Assembly: GCF_900142195.1 (NCBI RefSeq)
Contig: NZ_FRAB01000061.1
Span: 1-32,264 of the forward strand
Reading direction: 5' to 3'
DNA length: 32,264 nucleotides
DNA from: Paraburkholderia terricola
GTDB taxonomy: Bacteria > Pseudomonadota > Gammaproteobacteria > Burkholderiales > Burkholderiaceae
The notes below the pieces were generated by a model that was not told the DNA's origin, ran no database searches, and saw nothing but the letters and a program-made list of their open reading frames with translations. Each line of letters opens with the position of its first letter. The first letter of the stretch is position 1. This document shows, in pieces, positions 6,403-14,723 of the stretch. A program made the position numbers and the translations under genes.

Positions 6403-7362
6403 TCAAGCCTCTTGCGCCCCGAAGGAAGTCCCCTTGGGGGGCGCCCCGAAGGAAGTCCCCGTGGGGGACATCATGTCGTGCTCGATCCACTCGATCACCG
6501 AAGTGCGTTTCGGCTCCCAGCCGAGCAGTTTGCGCGCACGCTCGCCGCGCACGCGGCTGTTCGAACCGAGGCCATACGAGGCCATTTCATAGCCCCATTC
6601 CTTCTGCGCTTCTTCGAGCGGCCACGCTTGCGGCTCGCCCAGTTTCATGATGCGCGCGATCGCGGCGCTCATCTCGCGGAACGACGCTTCGCCGCTTTCG
6701 ACGAAATAGAACGTGCCCGCCGGCGTTTTCTCCAGCGCGAGGCGATACAGTTCGGCGACGTCGTCGATATGCACGTTCGACCAGATGTTGCCGCCGCTGC
6801 CCACGTGCCGCACCACGCCGCTCTTTTGCGCCTGACGCACGAGTCGCGGCAACTGCACGCTCGCGCTGTCCGCCACCGCGCCGTGACCGTAGATCAGCGT
6901 GTTGCACAACACCGCCGAGCGGATGTTCCGCTGCGCCGACTCGAGCACCTGCCGATCGATCGCCACGCGCGCCGCCTTGTCGGCGGTCGGTTCGGGCAGC
7001 GCGTCCTCGTGATAGACGCGCGCCTGACCCGCCTCGCCGCCCGACGCATCGCCGACGATGCTCGAACCGCTCGTATGCAGGAACGGTTTGCCGGACCCGG
7101 CGAGGCCTTCGATCAGCGCGGTTACCGCGCCTTCGTGATCGCTGCTCGCGGCGTTGATGACGGCGTCGGCGGCCTTTGCCTCGGCGATCAGCAGCATGCG
7201 GTCGTCGAGCGTGCCGATAACGGGTTCGATACCGAGGCGTTGCAACTCGGCGCTATGTTCGGACTTGCGGATCAAACCGCGCACCTGATGTCCGGCGCGC
7301 ACGAGGTGCGCCGCGATCGAACCGCCGATAAAACCGCTTGCGCCCGTGATGAAAATCTTCAA
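6403..7362 (-). CDS. NAD(P)-dependent epimerase/dehydratase (SDR extended family)
   Basis: A 319-residue Rossmann-fold protein. The cofactor loop ITGASGFIGGSIA begins a few residues after a TTG start at 7360-7362. This start is chosen because AGGAGA lies 5 nt upstream, whereas the in-frame ATG at 7452 has no site and adds a non-conserved leader. A later HTSGSSIVGD strand and a downstream NTLIYGHGAV segment fit atypical extended SDRs. A classical YxxxK pair is not clear. The substrate is unknown. Related proteins are annotated as nucleoside-diphosphate-sugar epimerase-like. The C-terminus after EWIEHDMM is encoded by a 27-nt tandem repeat and reads PTGTSFGAPPKGTSFGAQEA, so it is probably an acquired tail. 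The gene is divergent from a LysR regulator, its likely controller. Confidence 0.8.
   Translation of the reverse strand: MKIFITGASGFIGGSIAAHLVRAGHQVRGLIRKSEHSAELQRLGIEPVIGTLDDRMLLIAEAKAADAVINAASSDHEGAVTALIEGLAGSGKPFLHTSGSSIVGDASGGEAGQARVYHEDALPEPTADKAARVAIDRQVLESAQRNIRSAVLCNTLIYGHGAVADSASVQLPRLVRQAQKSGVVRHVGSGGNIWSNVHIDDVAELYRLALEKTPAGTFYFVESGEASFREMSAAIARIMKLGEPQAWPLEEAQKEWGYEMASYGLGSNSRVRGERARKLLGWEPKRTSVIEWIEHDMMSPTGTSFGAPPKGTSFGAQEA
6414..6467. repeat. 27-nt direct repeat, two copies, inside the epimerase 3' end
   Basis: The two units, GCGCCCCGAAGGAAGTCCCC plus TTGGGGG (6414-6440) and the same with GTGGGGG (6441-6467), differ at one or two positions. Each contains a CCCC-NN-GGGG mini-hairpin. 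As the period is a multiple of three, the repeat is translated in frame as two GTSFGA-containing nine-residue units. Confidence 0.75.
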
Positions 7363-7451
7363 GACGTTCTCCTGGGAGAAATGGAGGGAACACGAATAAC
7401 AGGCCCGCAGTATCCGCCCGCTCGATTCTCGCAAAAAGCGTGTTAGTCTCA

Positions 7452-7465
7452 AATCAATCTTGATT
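7452..7465. promoter_or_regulatory. Palindrome between epimerase and LysR genes, candidate LysR operator
   Basis: AATCAA-TC-TTGATT is a perfect 6+2+6 inverted repeat 11 nt before the LysR gene's ATG, in the 114-nt divergent intergenic region. LysR-type regulators usually bind such divergent spacers. The TTGATT half could also serve as a -35 element. Confidence 0.45.
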
Positions 7466-7476
7466 AGAAATCAACA

Positions 7477-8373
7477 ATGAAGACTTCCACCGACGAACTG
7501 CTGGTTTTCGTCACCGTGATCGACAGCGGTTCGATCACGGCGGCCGCCGAGAAATTGCAGCAAACCGTGTCCGGCGTGAGTCGCGCGCTCACGCGCCTCG
7601 AAAAGAAACTCGACACCGCGCTCGTGCGGCGCACCACGCGCCGTCTGCAATTGACCGAGGAGGGCGAGGCTTTCCTGCGGCGCGCCCGCGCGATTCTCGA
7701 CGCGATGGAGGAGGCCGAGGAATCGGTCACACGCGGACGCGAGCGGCCTTCGGGGCGCCTGCGCGTGGATGCCGCATCGCCGTTCATGCTCCATTGCATT
7801 GCGCCGCATATGAAAGCGTTTTCGGCGTTGTATCCCGAGATCCGGCTGGAGTTGACCAGCAACGAGCGGATCGTCGATCTGCTCGAACAGAAGGTGGACA
7901 TCGCGATCCGCATCGGCGCCTTGCAGGATTCGACCTTGCATGCGCGAGCGTTGGGCAGCAGCAAGCTGCGGGTGGTCGCGAGTCCCGCGTATCTGGCCGA
8001 ATATGGCGAGCCGCGCTCGGTGGAAGCGTTGCGCGCGCATCGTCTGATCGGCTTCACCGCGCCCGAGCATCTGAATCGCTGGCCGCTGCGCGAAGGCAGA
8101 AAGGGCCGCGCGGAGTCGCTGAAAATCGAGCCGGCGATCACCGCATCGAGCGGCGAGACGCTGCGGCAACTGGCGCTTTGCGGATGGGGCATCGCCTGCC
8201 TCGCCGATTTCATGACCGCGGCCGACATCCGCGAGGAACGGCTCGTGCCGATTCTCGGCAACGTGCTCGTCGACGAGCGGCAGCCGGTGAGCGCCGTGTA
8301 TTACCAGAGCGCGTCGTTGGCGGGGCGCGTGCAGTGCTTTCTGGATTTCATGGCGGCGCGGGTGAGGCTCTAG
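7477..8373 (+). CDS. LysR-family transcriptional regulator
   Basis: A 298-residue protein of standard LysR length. The N-terminal winged helix-turn-helix covers residues ~1-65 (TDELLVFVTVIDSGSITAAA, then QQTVSGVSRALTRLEKKLDTALVRRTTRRLQLTEEG). The rest is the periplasmic-binding-protein-like co-inducer domain, starting near SGRLRVDAASPFMLHCIAPH. It resembles the group of LysR regulators that sit divergent from oxidoreductase genes. The inducer is unknown. The adjacent epimerase gene, transcribed away from it, is the most likely target. A good rho-independent terminator follows its stop by about 30 nt and isolates it from the hut operon. Confidence 0.9.
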   Translation: MKTSTDELLVFVTVIDSGSITAAAEKLQQTVSGVSRALTRLEKKLDTALVRRTTRRLQLTEEGEAFLRRARAILDAMEEAEESVTRGRERPSGRLRVDAASPFMLHCIAPHMKAFSALYPEIRLELTSNERIVDLLEQKVDIAIRIGALQDSTLHARALGSSKLRVVASPAYLAEYGEPRSVEALRAHRLIGFTAPEHLNRWPLREGRKGRAESLKIEPAITASSGETLRQLALCGWGIACLADFMTAADIREERLVPILGNVLVDERQPVSAVYYQSASLAGRVQCFLDFMAARVRL

Positions 8374-8401
8374 CGGTTCTTCGCGAGAGTGCGTCTGAAG
8401 A

Positions 8402-8433
8402 AGCCCGCGGCTCGCCTGAGCGCGGGCTTTTTT
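8402..8433 (+). terminator. Rho-independent terminator after the LysR gene
   Basis: AGCCCGCG (8402-8409) pairs with CGCGGGCT (8421-8428), giving an 8-bp GC-rich stem with an 11-nt loop followed by a run of T to 8433. Confidence 0.85.
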
Positions 8434-8499
8434 GCGTCATGAGCGGACTCTTCTATAACTCTCTAAACGGGTGAATCCGCGTGGCGGCGCGACATCGGA

Positions 8500-8528
8500 T
8501 TGATTGACCCGCTGGCGCGGCGTATTTT
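8500..8528 (+). promoter_or_regulatory. Candidate distal hut promoter (P1)
   Basis: TTGATT (8500-8505), a 17-bp spacer, then TATTTT (8523-8528) give a reasonable sigma-70 match. The expected start point is about 8535, inside the upstream TGTATATACA operator. This would produce a leader of roughly 200 nt before hutH. It is a prediction from hexamers only. Confidence 0.4.
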
Positions 8529-8533
8529 GGACG

Positions 8534-8543
8534 TGTATATACA
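8534..8543. promoter_or_regulatory. HutC operator O1 (TGTATATACA)
   Basis: This is a perfect 10-bp palindrome within CGTGTATATACAAG. It matches the known HutC recognition core (TTGTATATACAA-type) described in pseudomonads. It covers the predicted start point of P1, about 200 nt upstream of hutH. Confidence 0.75.
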
Positions 8544-8673
8544 AGTTGACGCCAATCTCGATCAAAGGCCATGCGAACGGCAATGCCGAACGAAACGCCG
8601 GTTCAAGCGCCCGCATGCCTTGTGAACATCGCACCCTAATGGAAACTCCCAGGCCGGCAGCTTTAAAAACAGG

Positions 8674-8685
8674 TTGTATATACAA
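8674..8685. promoter_or_regulatory. HutC operator O2 (TTGTATATACAA)
   Basis: This is a perfect 12-bp palindrome identical to the HutC consensus core, about 50 nt upstream of the hutH start. A weaker third site TTGTATAGACAG lies at 8712-8723, between the promoter and the hutH start codon. O1 and O2 centres are about 141 bp apart. Confidence 0.85.
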
Positions 8686-8702
8686 GACGGCGCGGCTAGA
8701 CT
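8674..8702 (+). promoter_or_regulatory. Candidate proximal hutH promoter (P2)
   Basis: TTGTAT (8674-8679) and TAGACT (8697-8702) are spaced by 17 bp. The hexamers are modest matches, and the -35 lies inside operator O2, so HutC binding there would block polymerase. The expected start point near 8709 leaves a leader of about 27 nt. Confidence 0.45.
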
Positions 8703-8735
8703 TCTCTCAAATTGTATAGACAGGACAACCCAACC

Positions 8736-10259
8736 ATGATGACTCTGAAGCCCGGCCACCTGACCCTCCCGCAACTGCGCCGCATCGCCCGCGAACACGT
8801 CGCGCTGCGGCTCGATCCCGCCAGCCACGCCGCGATCGACGCCTGCGCGCAAGCCGTCGCCGATATCGCCGCGAAGGGCGAGCCGGCCTACGGCATCAAC
8901 ACGGGTTTCGGGCGTCTCGCCAGCACGCATATTCCGCACGACCAGCTCGAACTGCTGCAACGCAATCTGGTGCTCTCGCACGCGGTGGGCGTGGGTGAGC
9001 CGATGTCGCGGCCGGTGGTGCGTCTGTTGATCGCGTTGAAGCTGTCGAGCCTCGGCCGTGGTCACTCGGGCATCCGCCGTGAAGTGATGGAAGCGCTGAT
9101 CGCGCTGTACAACGCCGACGTGCTGCCGGTGATTCCGGTCAAGGGCTCGGTCGGCGCATCGGGCGACCTCGCGCCGCTCGCGCATATGTCGGCAACGCTG
9201 CTCGGCGTCGGCGAAGTGTTCGCGAAGGGCGAGCGCATGCCGGCCACCGAAGGTCTCGCGCTGGTCGGCCTGAAGCCGCTCACGCTGCAAGCCAAGGAAG
9301 GGCTCGCGCTGCTCAACGGCACGCAGGCATCCACTGCGCTCGCGCTTTACAACATGTTCGCGATCGAGGACCTGTACCGCACCGCGCTGGTGGCGGGCGC
9401 GCTGTCGGTGGACGCGGCAATGGGTTCGGTCAAGCCGTTCGACGCGCGCATTCACGAACTGCGCGGCCATCGCGGTCAGATTGACGCCGCGGCTGCTTAC
9501 CGTTCGCTGTTGCAAGGCTCGGGCATCAACGTTTCGCACGCCGATTGCGACAAGGTGCAGGACCCGTACAGCCTGCGCTGCCAGCCGCAAGTGATGGGTG
9601 CGTGCCTCGACCAGATGCGCCATGCCGCCGACGTGCTGCTGCTCGAAGCGAACGCCGTCTCCGACAATCCGCTGATTTTCCCGGACACGGGTGAAGTGCT
9701 GTCGGGCGGCAACTTCCACGCGGAGCCGGTCGCCTTCGCCGCCGACAACCTCGCGCTCGCCGCCGCTGAAATCGGCGCCCTGGCCGAACGCCGCATCGCG
9801 TTGCTGATCGACGCCACGCTGTCGGGCCTGCCGCCGTTCCTCGTGCGCGACGGCGGCGTGAATTCGGGCTTCATGATCGCTCACGTGACGGCCGCCGCGC
9901 TCGCGTCGGAGAACAAGACGCTCGCGCATCCGGCGTCGGTCGATTCGCTGCCGACTTCCGCGAACCAGGAAGATCACGTGTCGATGGCGACCTTCGCCGC
10001 GCGCAAGCTCGGCGACATCGCGGAAAACACCGCGAACATCCTGTCGATCGAATTGCTTGCCGCCGCGCAAGGCGTCGATCTGCGCGCGCCGCACAAGACC
10101 AGCCCGAGTTTGCAGAAAGTGATGGACGCGGTGCGCAAGGACGTCGCGCACTACGAGATCGATCATTACTTCGCACCCGACATCGCGGCGGTGACGCGTC
10201 TCGTGCAGAACGGCACGATCGCGAAGCTGAGCCCGTTCTCGTTCGCCTCCGAGCAATAA
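8736..10259 (+). CDS. hutH: Histidine ammonia-lyase
   Basis: Converts L-histidine to trans-urocanate and ammonia in the cytoplasm, the first step of histidine degradation. The 507 residues match the usual ~510. YGINTGFGRL (residues 52-61) carries the conserved active-site tyrosine. GSVGASGDLAPLAHM holds Ala141-Ser142-Gly143, the tripeptide that cyclises to the methylidene-imidazolone (MIO) electrophile. Other family signatures present are QDPYSLRCQPQV-type (here VQDPYSLRCQPQVMG) and the late TSANQEDHVSM segment. The start is ATG 8736 (or the adjacent ATG 8739) with AGGA about 10 nt upstream. It is the first gene of the operon and sits directly under the HutC operators. Confidence 0.96.
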   Translation: MMTLKPGHLTLPQLRRIAREHVALRLDPASHAAIDACAQAVADIAAKGEPAYGINTGFGRLASTHIPHDQLELLQRNLVLSHAVGVGEPMSRPVVRLLIALKLSSLGRGHSGIRREVMEALIALYNADVLPVIPVKGSVGASGDLAPLAHMSATLLGVGEVFAKGERMPATEGLALVGLKPLTLQAKEGLALLNGTQASTALALYNMFAIEDLYRTALVAGALSVDAAMGSVKPFDARIHELRGHRGQIDAAAAYRSLLQGSGINVSHADCDKVQDPYSLRCQPQVMGACLDQMRHAADVLLLEANAVSDNPLIFPDTGEVLSGGNFHAEPVAFAADNLALAAAEIGALAERRIALLIDATLSGLPPFLVRDGGVNSGFMIAHVTAAALASENKTLAHPASVDSLPTSANQEDHVSMATFAARKLGDIAENTANILSIELLAAAQGVDLRAPHKTSPSLQKVMDAVRKDVAHYEIDHYFAPDIAAVTRLVQNGTIAKLSPFSFASEQ

Positions 10260-10313
10260 GCCATCACTTCACCCGCCATCGAGCGACTTTCAGGCACGCG
10301 GACCAAGCCAAAC

Positions 10314-11009
10314 ATGAACGCACCGGCTTACCAGGGCATCAAGGACTTCATCCTCGCGCGCATTCATGCGGGCGAATGGGCCGAAGGCGACCAGGTGCCT
10401 TCCGAGAACGAACTCGCGCGCGAATTCAACGTCGCGCGCATGACGGTGAACCGCGCGTTGCGCGAGCTGACCTCGGAGCAGGTGCTCACGCGCGTGCAGG
10501 GCTCCGGCACGTTCGTCGCGCGCCCGAAGTACGAATCGACGCTGGTGGCGATCCGCAGCATCTCGGACGAAATCGTCGCGCGCGGTCATCGCTATCAGGC
10601 GAAGGTGCTGCACATCGGCGCCACCATCGCCGACGAGGCGCTCGCCGCGGAAATGAACGTGAACGCCGGCAGCCCGGTATTTCATTCGCGCGTGCTGCAT
10701 TTCGAAAACGACGAGCCGGTGCAACTCGAGGAGCGCTGGGTCAACCCGGCGGTCGCGCCCGAGTACGCGTTGCAGGACTTCACGAACACCACGCCGAATC
10801 AGTACCTCGTGCGCGTCGCGCCGTTGCAGCGCGTCGAGTACCGCATCGAGGCATTGGCCGCCGATGCGGATACCCGCGAACTGCTGACCATGGACGAACT
10901 GGAACCTTGCCTCGTGCTGCATCGGCGCACGTGGTCGCAAAGCCAGGTTGCGTCGATCGCCAACCTCTGGCATCCCGGCAGCCGCTATCGCTTCACCGGA
11001 CATTTCTGA
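10314..11009 (+). CDS. hutC: Histidine utilisation repressor, GntR/HutC family
   Basis: A 231-residue repressor. The N-terminal GntR winged helix covers residues ~5-70 (IKDFILARIHAGEWAEGDQV, then PSENELAREFNVARMTVNRA, then QGSGTFVARP). The C-terminal UTRA effector domain covers ~90-230 and has the typical ERWVNPAVAPEYALQDFTNTTPNQYL segment seen in HutC proteins. Urocanate is the known inducer for this family. It lies 54 nt after hutH, within the operon, so it is autoregulated through the upstream TGTATATACA sites. The ATG at 10314 has only a weak ribosome site. Confidence 0.93.
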   Translation: MNAPAYQGIKDFILARIHAGEWAEGDQVPSENELAREFNVARMTVNRALRELTSEQVLTRVQGSGTFVARPKYESTLVAIRSISDEIVARGHRYQAKVLHIGATIADEALAAEMNVNAGSPVFHSRVLHFENDEPVQLEERWVNPAVAPEYALQDFTNTTPNQYLVRVAPLQRVEYRIEALAADADTRELLTMDELEPCLVLHRRTWSQSQVASIANLWHPGSRYRFTGHF

Positions 11010-11064
11010 TTTCGCCACTTTCCGCACATCTCCTGAACATTCTTCAAGCATTCCGAGGGCCACC

Positions 11065-12753
11065 ATGAACAACCCCAAGCACATCGATCCGCGTCTCGAT
11101 CCCACCCGTACGATCCGCGCGCCGCGCGGCGCGGAAAAGACCTGCAAGACCTGGATCGCGGAAGCCGCGTACCGGATGATCCAGAACAACCTGGACCCGG
11201 AAGTCGCCGAGCATCCGCATGCGCTGGTCGTGTACGGCGGCATCGGACGCGCCGCGCGCAACTGGGATTGCTTCGATCAGATTCTGGCCTCGCTGAAAGA
11301 CCTGAACGAAGACGAGACGTTGCTGATCCAGTCGGGCAAGCCGGTCGGCGTGTTCCGCACGCATGCCGACGCGCCGCGCGTGCTGCTGGCGAACTCGAAC
11401 CTGGTGCCGCATTGGGCGACGTGGGAGCATTTCCACGAACTCGATCGCAAGGGCCTGATGATGTACGGGCAGATGACCGCAGGCAGCTGGATCTATATCG
11501 GCAGCCAGGGCATCGTGCAGGGCACGTATGAGACGTTCTTCTCGGTCGCGAATCAGCATTTCAACGGCGACCCGAAAGGCCGCTGGATTCTGACCGGCGG
11601 TCTCGGCGGCATGGGCGGCGCGCAGCCGCTCGCCGCGACGATGGCGGGCTTCTCGATGATCGCGGTGGAGTGCGACGAGACGCGCATCGACTTCCGTTTG
11701 AAGACACGCTACGTCGATCAAAAAGCGCGGACGCTCGACGAAGCGCTCGCCATGCTCGACGAAGCCAAGAAAGCGGGCAAGCCGGTGTCGATCGGTTTGC
11801 TCGGCAACGCGGCCGACGTGTTCGCCGAGTGCGTCGCGCGCGGCATCACGCCGGATTGCGTGACCGACCAGACCAGCGCGCACGACCCGATTCACGGCTA
11901 TCTGCCGCAAGGCTGGAGCGTCGAGGACTGGCGCGAGCGTCAGAAGACCGCGCCGGATTCGATCGTGAAGCCGGCCAAGCAGTCGATGGCCAAGCAGGTT
12001 CAGGCCATGTTGACGTTGCAGGAACGCGGCGCGGCCACGCTCGACTACGGCAACAACATCCGTCAGATGGCGCTGGAAATGGGCGTTGAAAACGCGTTCG
12101 ATTTTCCGGGCTTCGTGCCGGCGTACATCCGCCCGCTGTTTTGCGAAGGCAAGGGTCCGTTCCGCTGGGTCGCGCTGTCGGGCGACCCCGAGGATATCTA
12201 CAAGACCGATGCGAAGGTCAAGGAACTGATCCCCGACGATCCGCATCTGCACAACTGGCTCGACATGGCGCGCGAACGCATCGCGTTCCAGGGTCTGCCG
12301 GCGCGCATTTGCTGGGTCGGCGTGAAGGATCGTTACCGCCTGGGTCAAGCGTTCAATCAGATGGTCAAGAACGGCGAACTGAAGGCGCCGATCGTGATCG
12401 GCCGCGATCACCTGGACACGGGTTCGGTCGCGAGCCCGAATCGCGAAACCGAATCGATGAAGGACGGCTCGGATGCGGTCAGCGACTGGCCGTTGCTGAA
12501 CGCATTGCTGAATACGGCAGGCGGCGCGTCGTGGGTGTCGCTGCATCATGGCGGCGGTGTGGGCATGGGCTTCAGCCAGCACTCGGGTGTCGTGATCGTC
12601 GCCGACGGCACGGACGAAGCGGACAAGCGCCTCGGCCGCGTGCTGTTCAACGATCCGGCCACCGGCGTGATGCGTCACGCGGATGCGGGCTATGAACTCG
12701 CTCAACAAACCGCGCGCGAGGCGGGTCTCAATCTGCCGATGCTCGGCCGTTGA
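11065..12753 (+). CDS. hutU: Urocanate hydratase (urocanase)
   Basis: NAD-dependent enzyme that converts urocanate to 4-imidazolone-5-propanoate, the second step. The 562 residues are close to the ~557 norm. Visible signatures are the opening RAPRGAEKTCKTWIAEAAYRM, the GGLGGMGGAQPLA dinucleotide-binding region and the NAADVFAECVARGITPD segment. FPGFVPAYIRPLFCEGKGP carries the conserved catalytic-region cysteine. Near the end are LHHGGGVGMGFSQHSG and RHADAGYELA. The ATG at 11065 follows GAGG by 6 nt and lies 55 nt after hutC. The stop overlaps possible non-ATG starts of hutD, indicating coupling. Confidence 0.96.
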   Translation: MNNPKHIDPRLDPTRTIRAPRGAEKTCKTWIAEAAYRMIQNNLDPEVAEHPHALVVYGGIGRAARNWDCFDQILASLKDLNEDETLLIQSGKPVGVFRTHADAPRVLLANSNLVPHWATWEHFHELDRKGLMMYGQMTAGSWIYIGSQGIVQGTYETFFSVANQHFNGDPKGRWILTGGLGGMGGAQPLAATMAGFSMIAVECDETRIDFRLKTRYVDQKARTLDEALAMLDEAKKAGKPVSIGLLGNAADVFAECVARGITPDCVTDQTSAHDPIHGYLPQGWSVEDWRERQKTAPDSIVKPAKQSMAKQVQAMLTLQERGAATLDYGNNIRQMALEMGVENAFDFPGFVPAYIRPLFCEGKGPFRWVALSGDPEDIYKTDAKVKELIPDDPHLHNWLDMARERIAFQGLPARICWVGVKDRYRLGQAFNQMVKNGELKAPIVIGRDHLDTGSVASPNRETESMKDGSDAVSDWPLLNALLNTAGGASWVSLHHGGGVGMGFSQHSGVVIVADGTDEADKRLGRVLFNDPATGVMRHADAGYELAQQTAREAGLNLPMLGR

Positions 12754-12785
12754 TCGTGGCGCTTCGCAGCCCACCCGCCGGCAGC

Positions 12786-13388
12786 ATGGCAAGCATCGCA
12801 CTGATTCGCGGCGCCGATCTCGTGGCGGCGCCGTGGAAGAACGGCGGCGGCGTCACACGTGAAGTGGCGGTCTTTCCCGAAGGCGCCGCGCACGATGATT
12901 TCGTGTGGCGGGTCAGCGTCGCCGATGTCGCGCAGGCCGGGCCGTTCTCGCGCTTTGTGGGCATCGATCGCACGCTCGTGCTGTTGTCCGGCGCGGGCAT
13001 GTTGCTCGACGAAACGGACGGCGCAAACGCGCATGCCGCGAAGACGCATGCGTTGGCGCAGCCGCTCGATGTCGCGCGTTTCGCCGGTGAAGCACGAATC
13101 GACGCGCGCCTTGTTAACGGCGCGACGCGCGACTTCAACCTGATGGTGCGGCGTGGCGCGGCGGTGGGCGAGCTTGAAGTGTGGCGCGGCCAGATGCAGC
13201 CACGCACCGTATCTGCGGACGTCGCGTTGCTGTTTTGCGCCAGCGGTTCGGTCGAAATCACGCTGGCCGACCGGCAAGCGCTGACGCTCGAACAGGACGA
13301 CACGCTGCGTATCGATACGCCCAACGCGCTGCCTTGCACGATCAAAGGCGCGGGCGCGGTGCTCGCGATCAGCATCCGCTACATGTAA
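12786..13388 (+). CDS. hutD: HutD family protein
   Basis: A cupin-like protein encoded in many hut operons. It is thought to help tune hut expression, possibly by binding urocanate or formylglutamate, but its mechanism is not settled. About 200 residues. The N-terminal signature LIRGADLVAAPWKNGGGVTREVAVFPEG and the following FVWRVSVADVAQAGPFSRFVGIDRTLVLL are diagnostic. The start is uncertain. ATG 12786 fits the family length, but a TTG at 12750 (overlapping the hutU stop) and a GTG at 12756 are in frame and would give translational coupling. Confidence 0.88.
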   Translation: MASIALIRGADLVAAPWKNGGGVTREVAVFPEGAAHDDFVWRVSVADVAQAGPFSRFVGIDRTLVLLSGAGMLLDETDGANAHAAKTHALAQPLDVARFAGEARIDARLVNGATRDFNLMVRRGAAVGELEVWRGQMQPRTVSADVALLFCASGSVEITLADRQALTLEQDDTLRIDTPNALPCTIKGAGAVLAISIRYM

Positions 13389-13489
13389 CGACGCGCGACG
13401 ATGACGACGATTCGCGAGTACGTCCCGGCACTCCGCCACGCGCACACGCGAATCACCACGGAAACGCAACAAGCTGCAAAGAGCACGCG

Positions 13490-14713
13490 ATGAAGCAAAC
13501 CGTCTGGCATCACCTGAAACTTTGCCCGCAGGGCGATCCGCAGCATACGCTGCCGGATGCCGCGATAGCCGTTGAAAACGGCAAGATCGCCTGGCTCGGC
13601 GCGACCGCCGACCTGCCCGCCGACTACGCCGCCTGGCCACGCGAGGATCTGCACGGCGCGTGGGTGACGCCGGGCCTCGTCGATTGCCACACGCATCTGG
13701 TGTACGGCGGGCAGCGCGCGGACGAATTCGCGCAACGCCTCGCGGGCGTCAGCTACGAGGAAATCGCGCGGCAGGGCGGCGGCATCGTCTCCACGGTGCG
13801 CGCCACGCGTGCCGCCGATGAAGACTCGCTATTCCGCCAATCGGCCGCACGTCTTGCGCCCTTGCTGGCCGAAGGCGTGACCGCCGTCGAAATCAAGTCG
13901 GGCTACGGCCTCGATCTCGCCAGCGAGCGCAAGATGCTGCGCGTCGCGCGCCGGTTGGGCGAGCGCTATCCGGTCACGGTCTACACGACGTTTCTCGGTG
14001 CGCATGCGTTGCCGCCCGAATTCGCCGGCCGCGCCGATGCGTATATCGACGAGGTGTGCAACGTCATGCTGCCCGCGCTTGCCGACGAAGGTCTCGTCGA
14101 CGCGGTCGATGTGTTCTGCGAGCGCATCGGTTTTTCGCTGGCGCAAAGCGAGCGCGTGTTCAACGCCGCCGAGCGCTACAAGCTGCCGGTGAAGATGCAT
14201 GCCGAGCAGTTGTCGAACGGCGGCGGCGCCGGCTTGGCGGCGCGTCATCGTGCGCTGTCCGCCGATCACCTGGAATTCCTCGACGAAGCCGGCGTCGTCG
14301 CGATGAAAGAAGCGGGCACCGTCGCGGTGTTGCTGCCGGGCGCGTACTACTTCATTCGCGAAACGCAATTGCCGCCGCTGGACTTGCTGCGGCGCCACGA
14401 GGTGCCGATCGCGATTTCCACCGACAGCAACCCCGGCACCTCGCCCGCCACCTCGCTGCTGCTGATGATGAACATGGCGACCACGCTGTTTCGCATGACC
14501 GTGCCCGAAGTGCTGCAAGGCGTGACATCGCATGCGGCGCGCGCGCTCGGCAAGGCCGATATCCACGGCGCGCTGGAAGCAGGGCGCGCGGCGGATTTCG
14601 CGGTGTGGCCGGTCGACTCGCTGGCCGAGCTGGCTTACTGGATGGGACGTCCGTTGTGCGCGCGAGTCGTGCGCGCGGGCGAGACCGTTTATACGCGGCG
14701 TGAATTGAGCTAA
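13490..14713 (+). CDS. hutI: Imidazolonepropionase
   Basis: Metal-dependent amidohydrolase that opens 4-imidazolone-5-propanoate to N-formimino-L-glutamate, the third step. 407 residues, normal for the family. VTPGLVDCHTHLVYGG contains the HxH metal pair. KSGYGLDLASERKMLRVAR, VKMHAEQLSNGGGAGLAA with a further metal-binding His, and the ISTDSNPGTSPATSLLLMMN segment with its conserved Asp are all present. There is a 101-nt gap after hutD. The ATG at 13490 is preceded by AAAGAG about 7 nt upstream. hutF begins 10 nt after its stop, so they are read as one message. Confidence 0.95.
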   Translation: MKQTVWHHLKLCPQGDPQHTLPDAAIAVENGKIAWLGATADLPADYAAWPREDLHGAWVTPGLVDCHTHLVYGGQRADEFAQRLAGVSYEEIARQGGGIVSTVRATRAADEDSLFRQSAARLAPLLAEGVTAVEIKSGYGLDLASERKMLRVARRLGERYPVTVYTTFLGAHALPPEFAGRADAYIDEVCNVMLPALADEGLVDAVDVFCERIGFSLAQSERVFNAAERYKLPVKMHAEQLSNGGGAGLAARHRALSADHLEFLDEAGVVAMKEAGTVAVLLPGAYYFIRETQLPPLDLLRRHEVPIAISTDSNPGTSPATSLLLMMNMATTLFRMTVPEVLQGVTSHAARALGKADIHGALEAGRAADFAVWPVDSLAELAYWMGRPLCARVVRAGETVYTRRELS

Positions 14714-14723
14714 GGCCCGAGCA

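Larger units (their letters stand above)
8434..8735. other. hut operon control region
   Basis: This is about 300 nt without a gene, between the LysR terminator and hutH. It contains two promoter-like pairs and three HutC-type sites, listed separately. No small gene is convincing here. Confidence 0.6.

Noticed and set aside
8562..10256. Minus-strand open frame (564 codons) opposite hutH
   Set aside because: Shadow of hutH: Arg-rich, no family resemblance and no ribosome site, whereas hutH has its full active-site signatures.
11044..12801. Minus-strand open frame (585 codons) opposite hutU
   Set aside because: Shadow of a highly conserved enzyme gene, with antisense-type composition.
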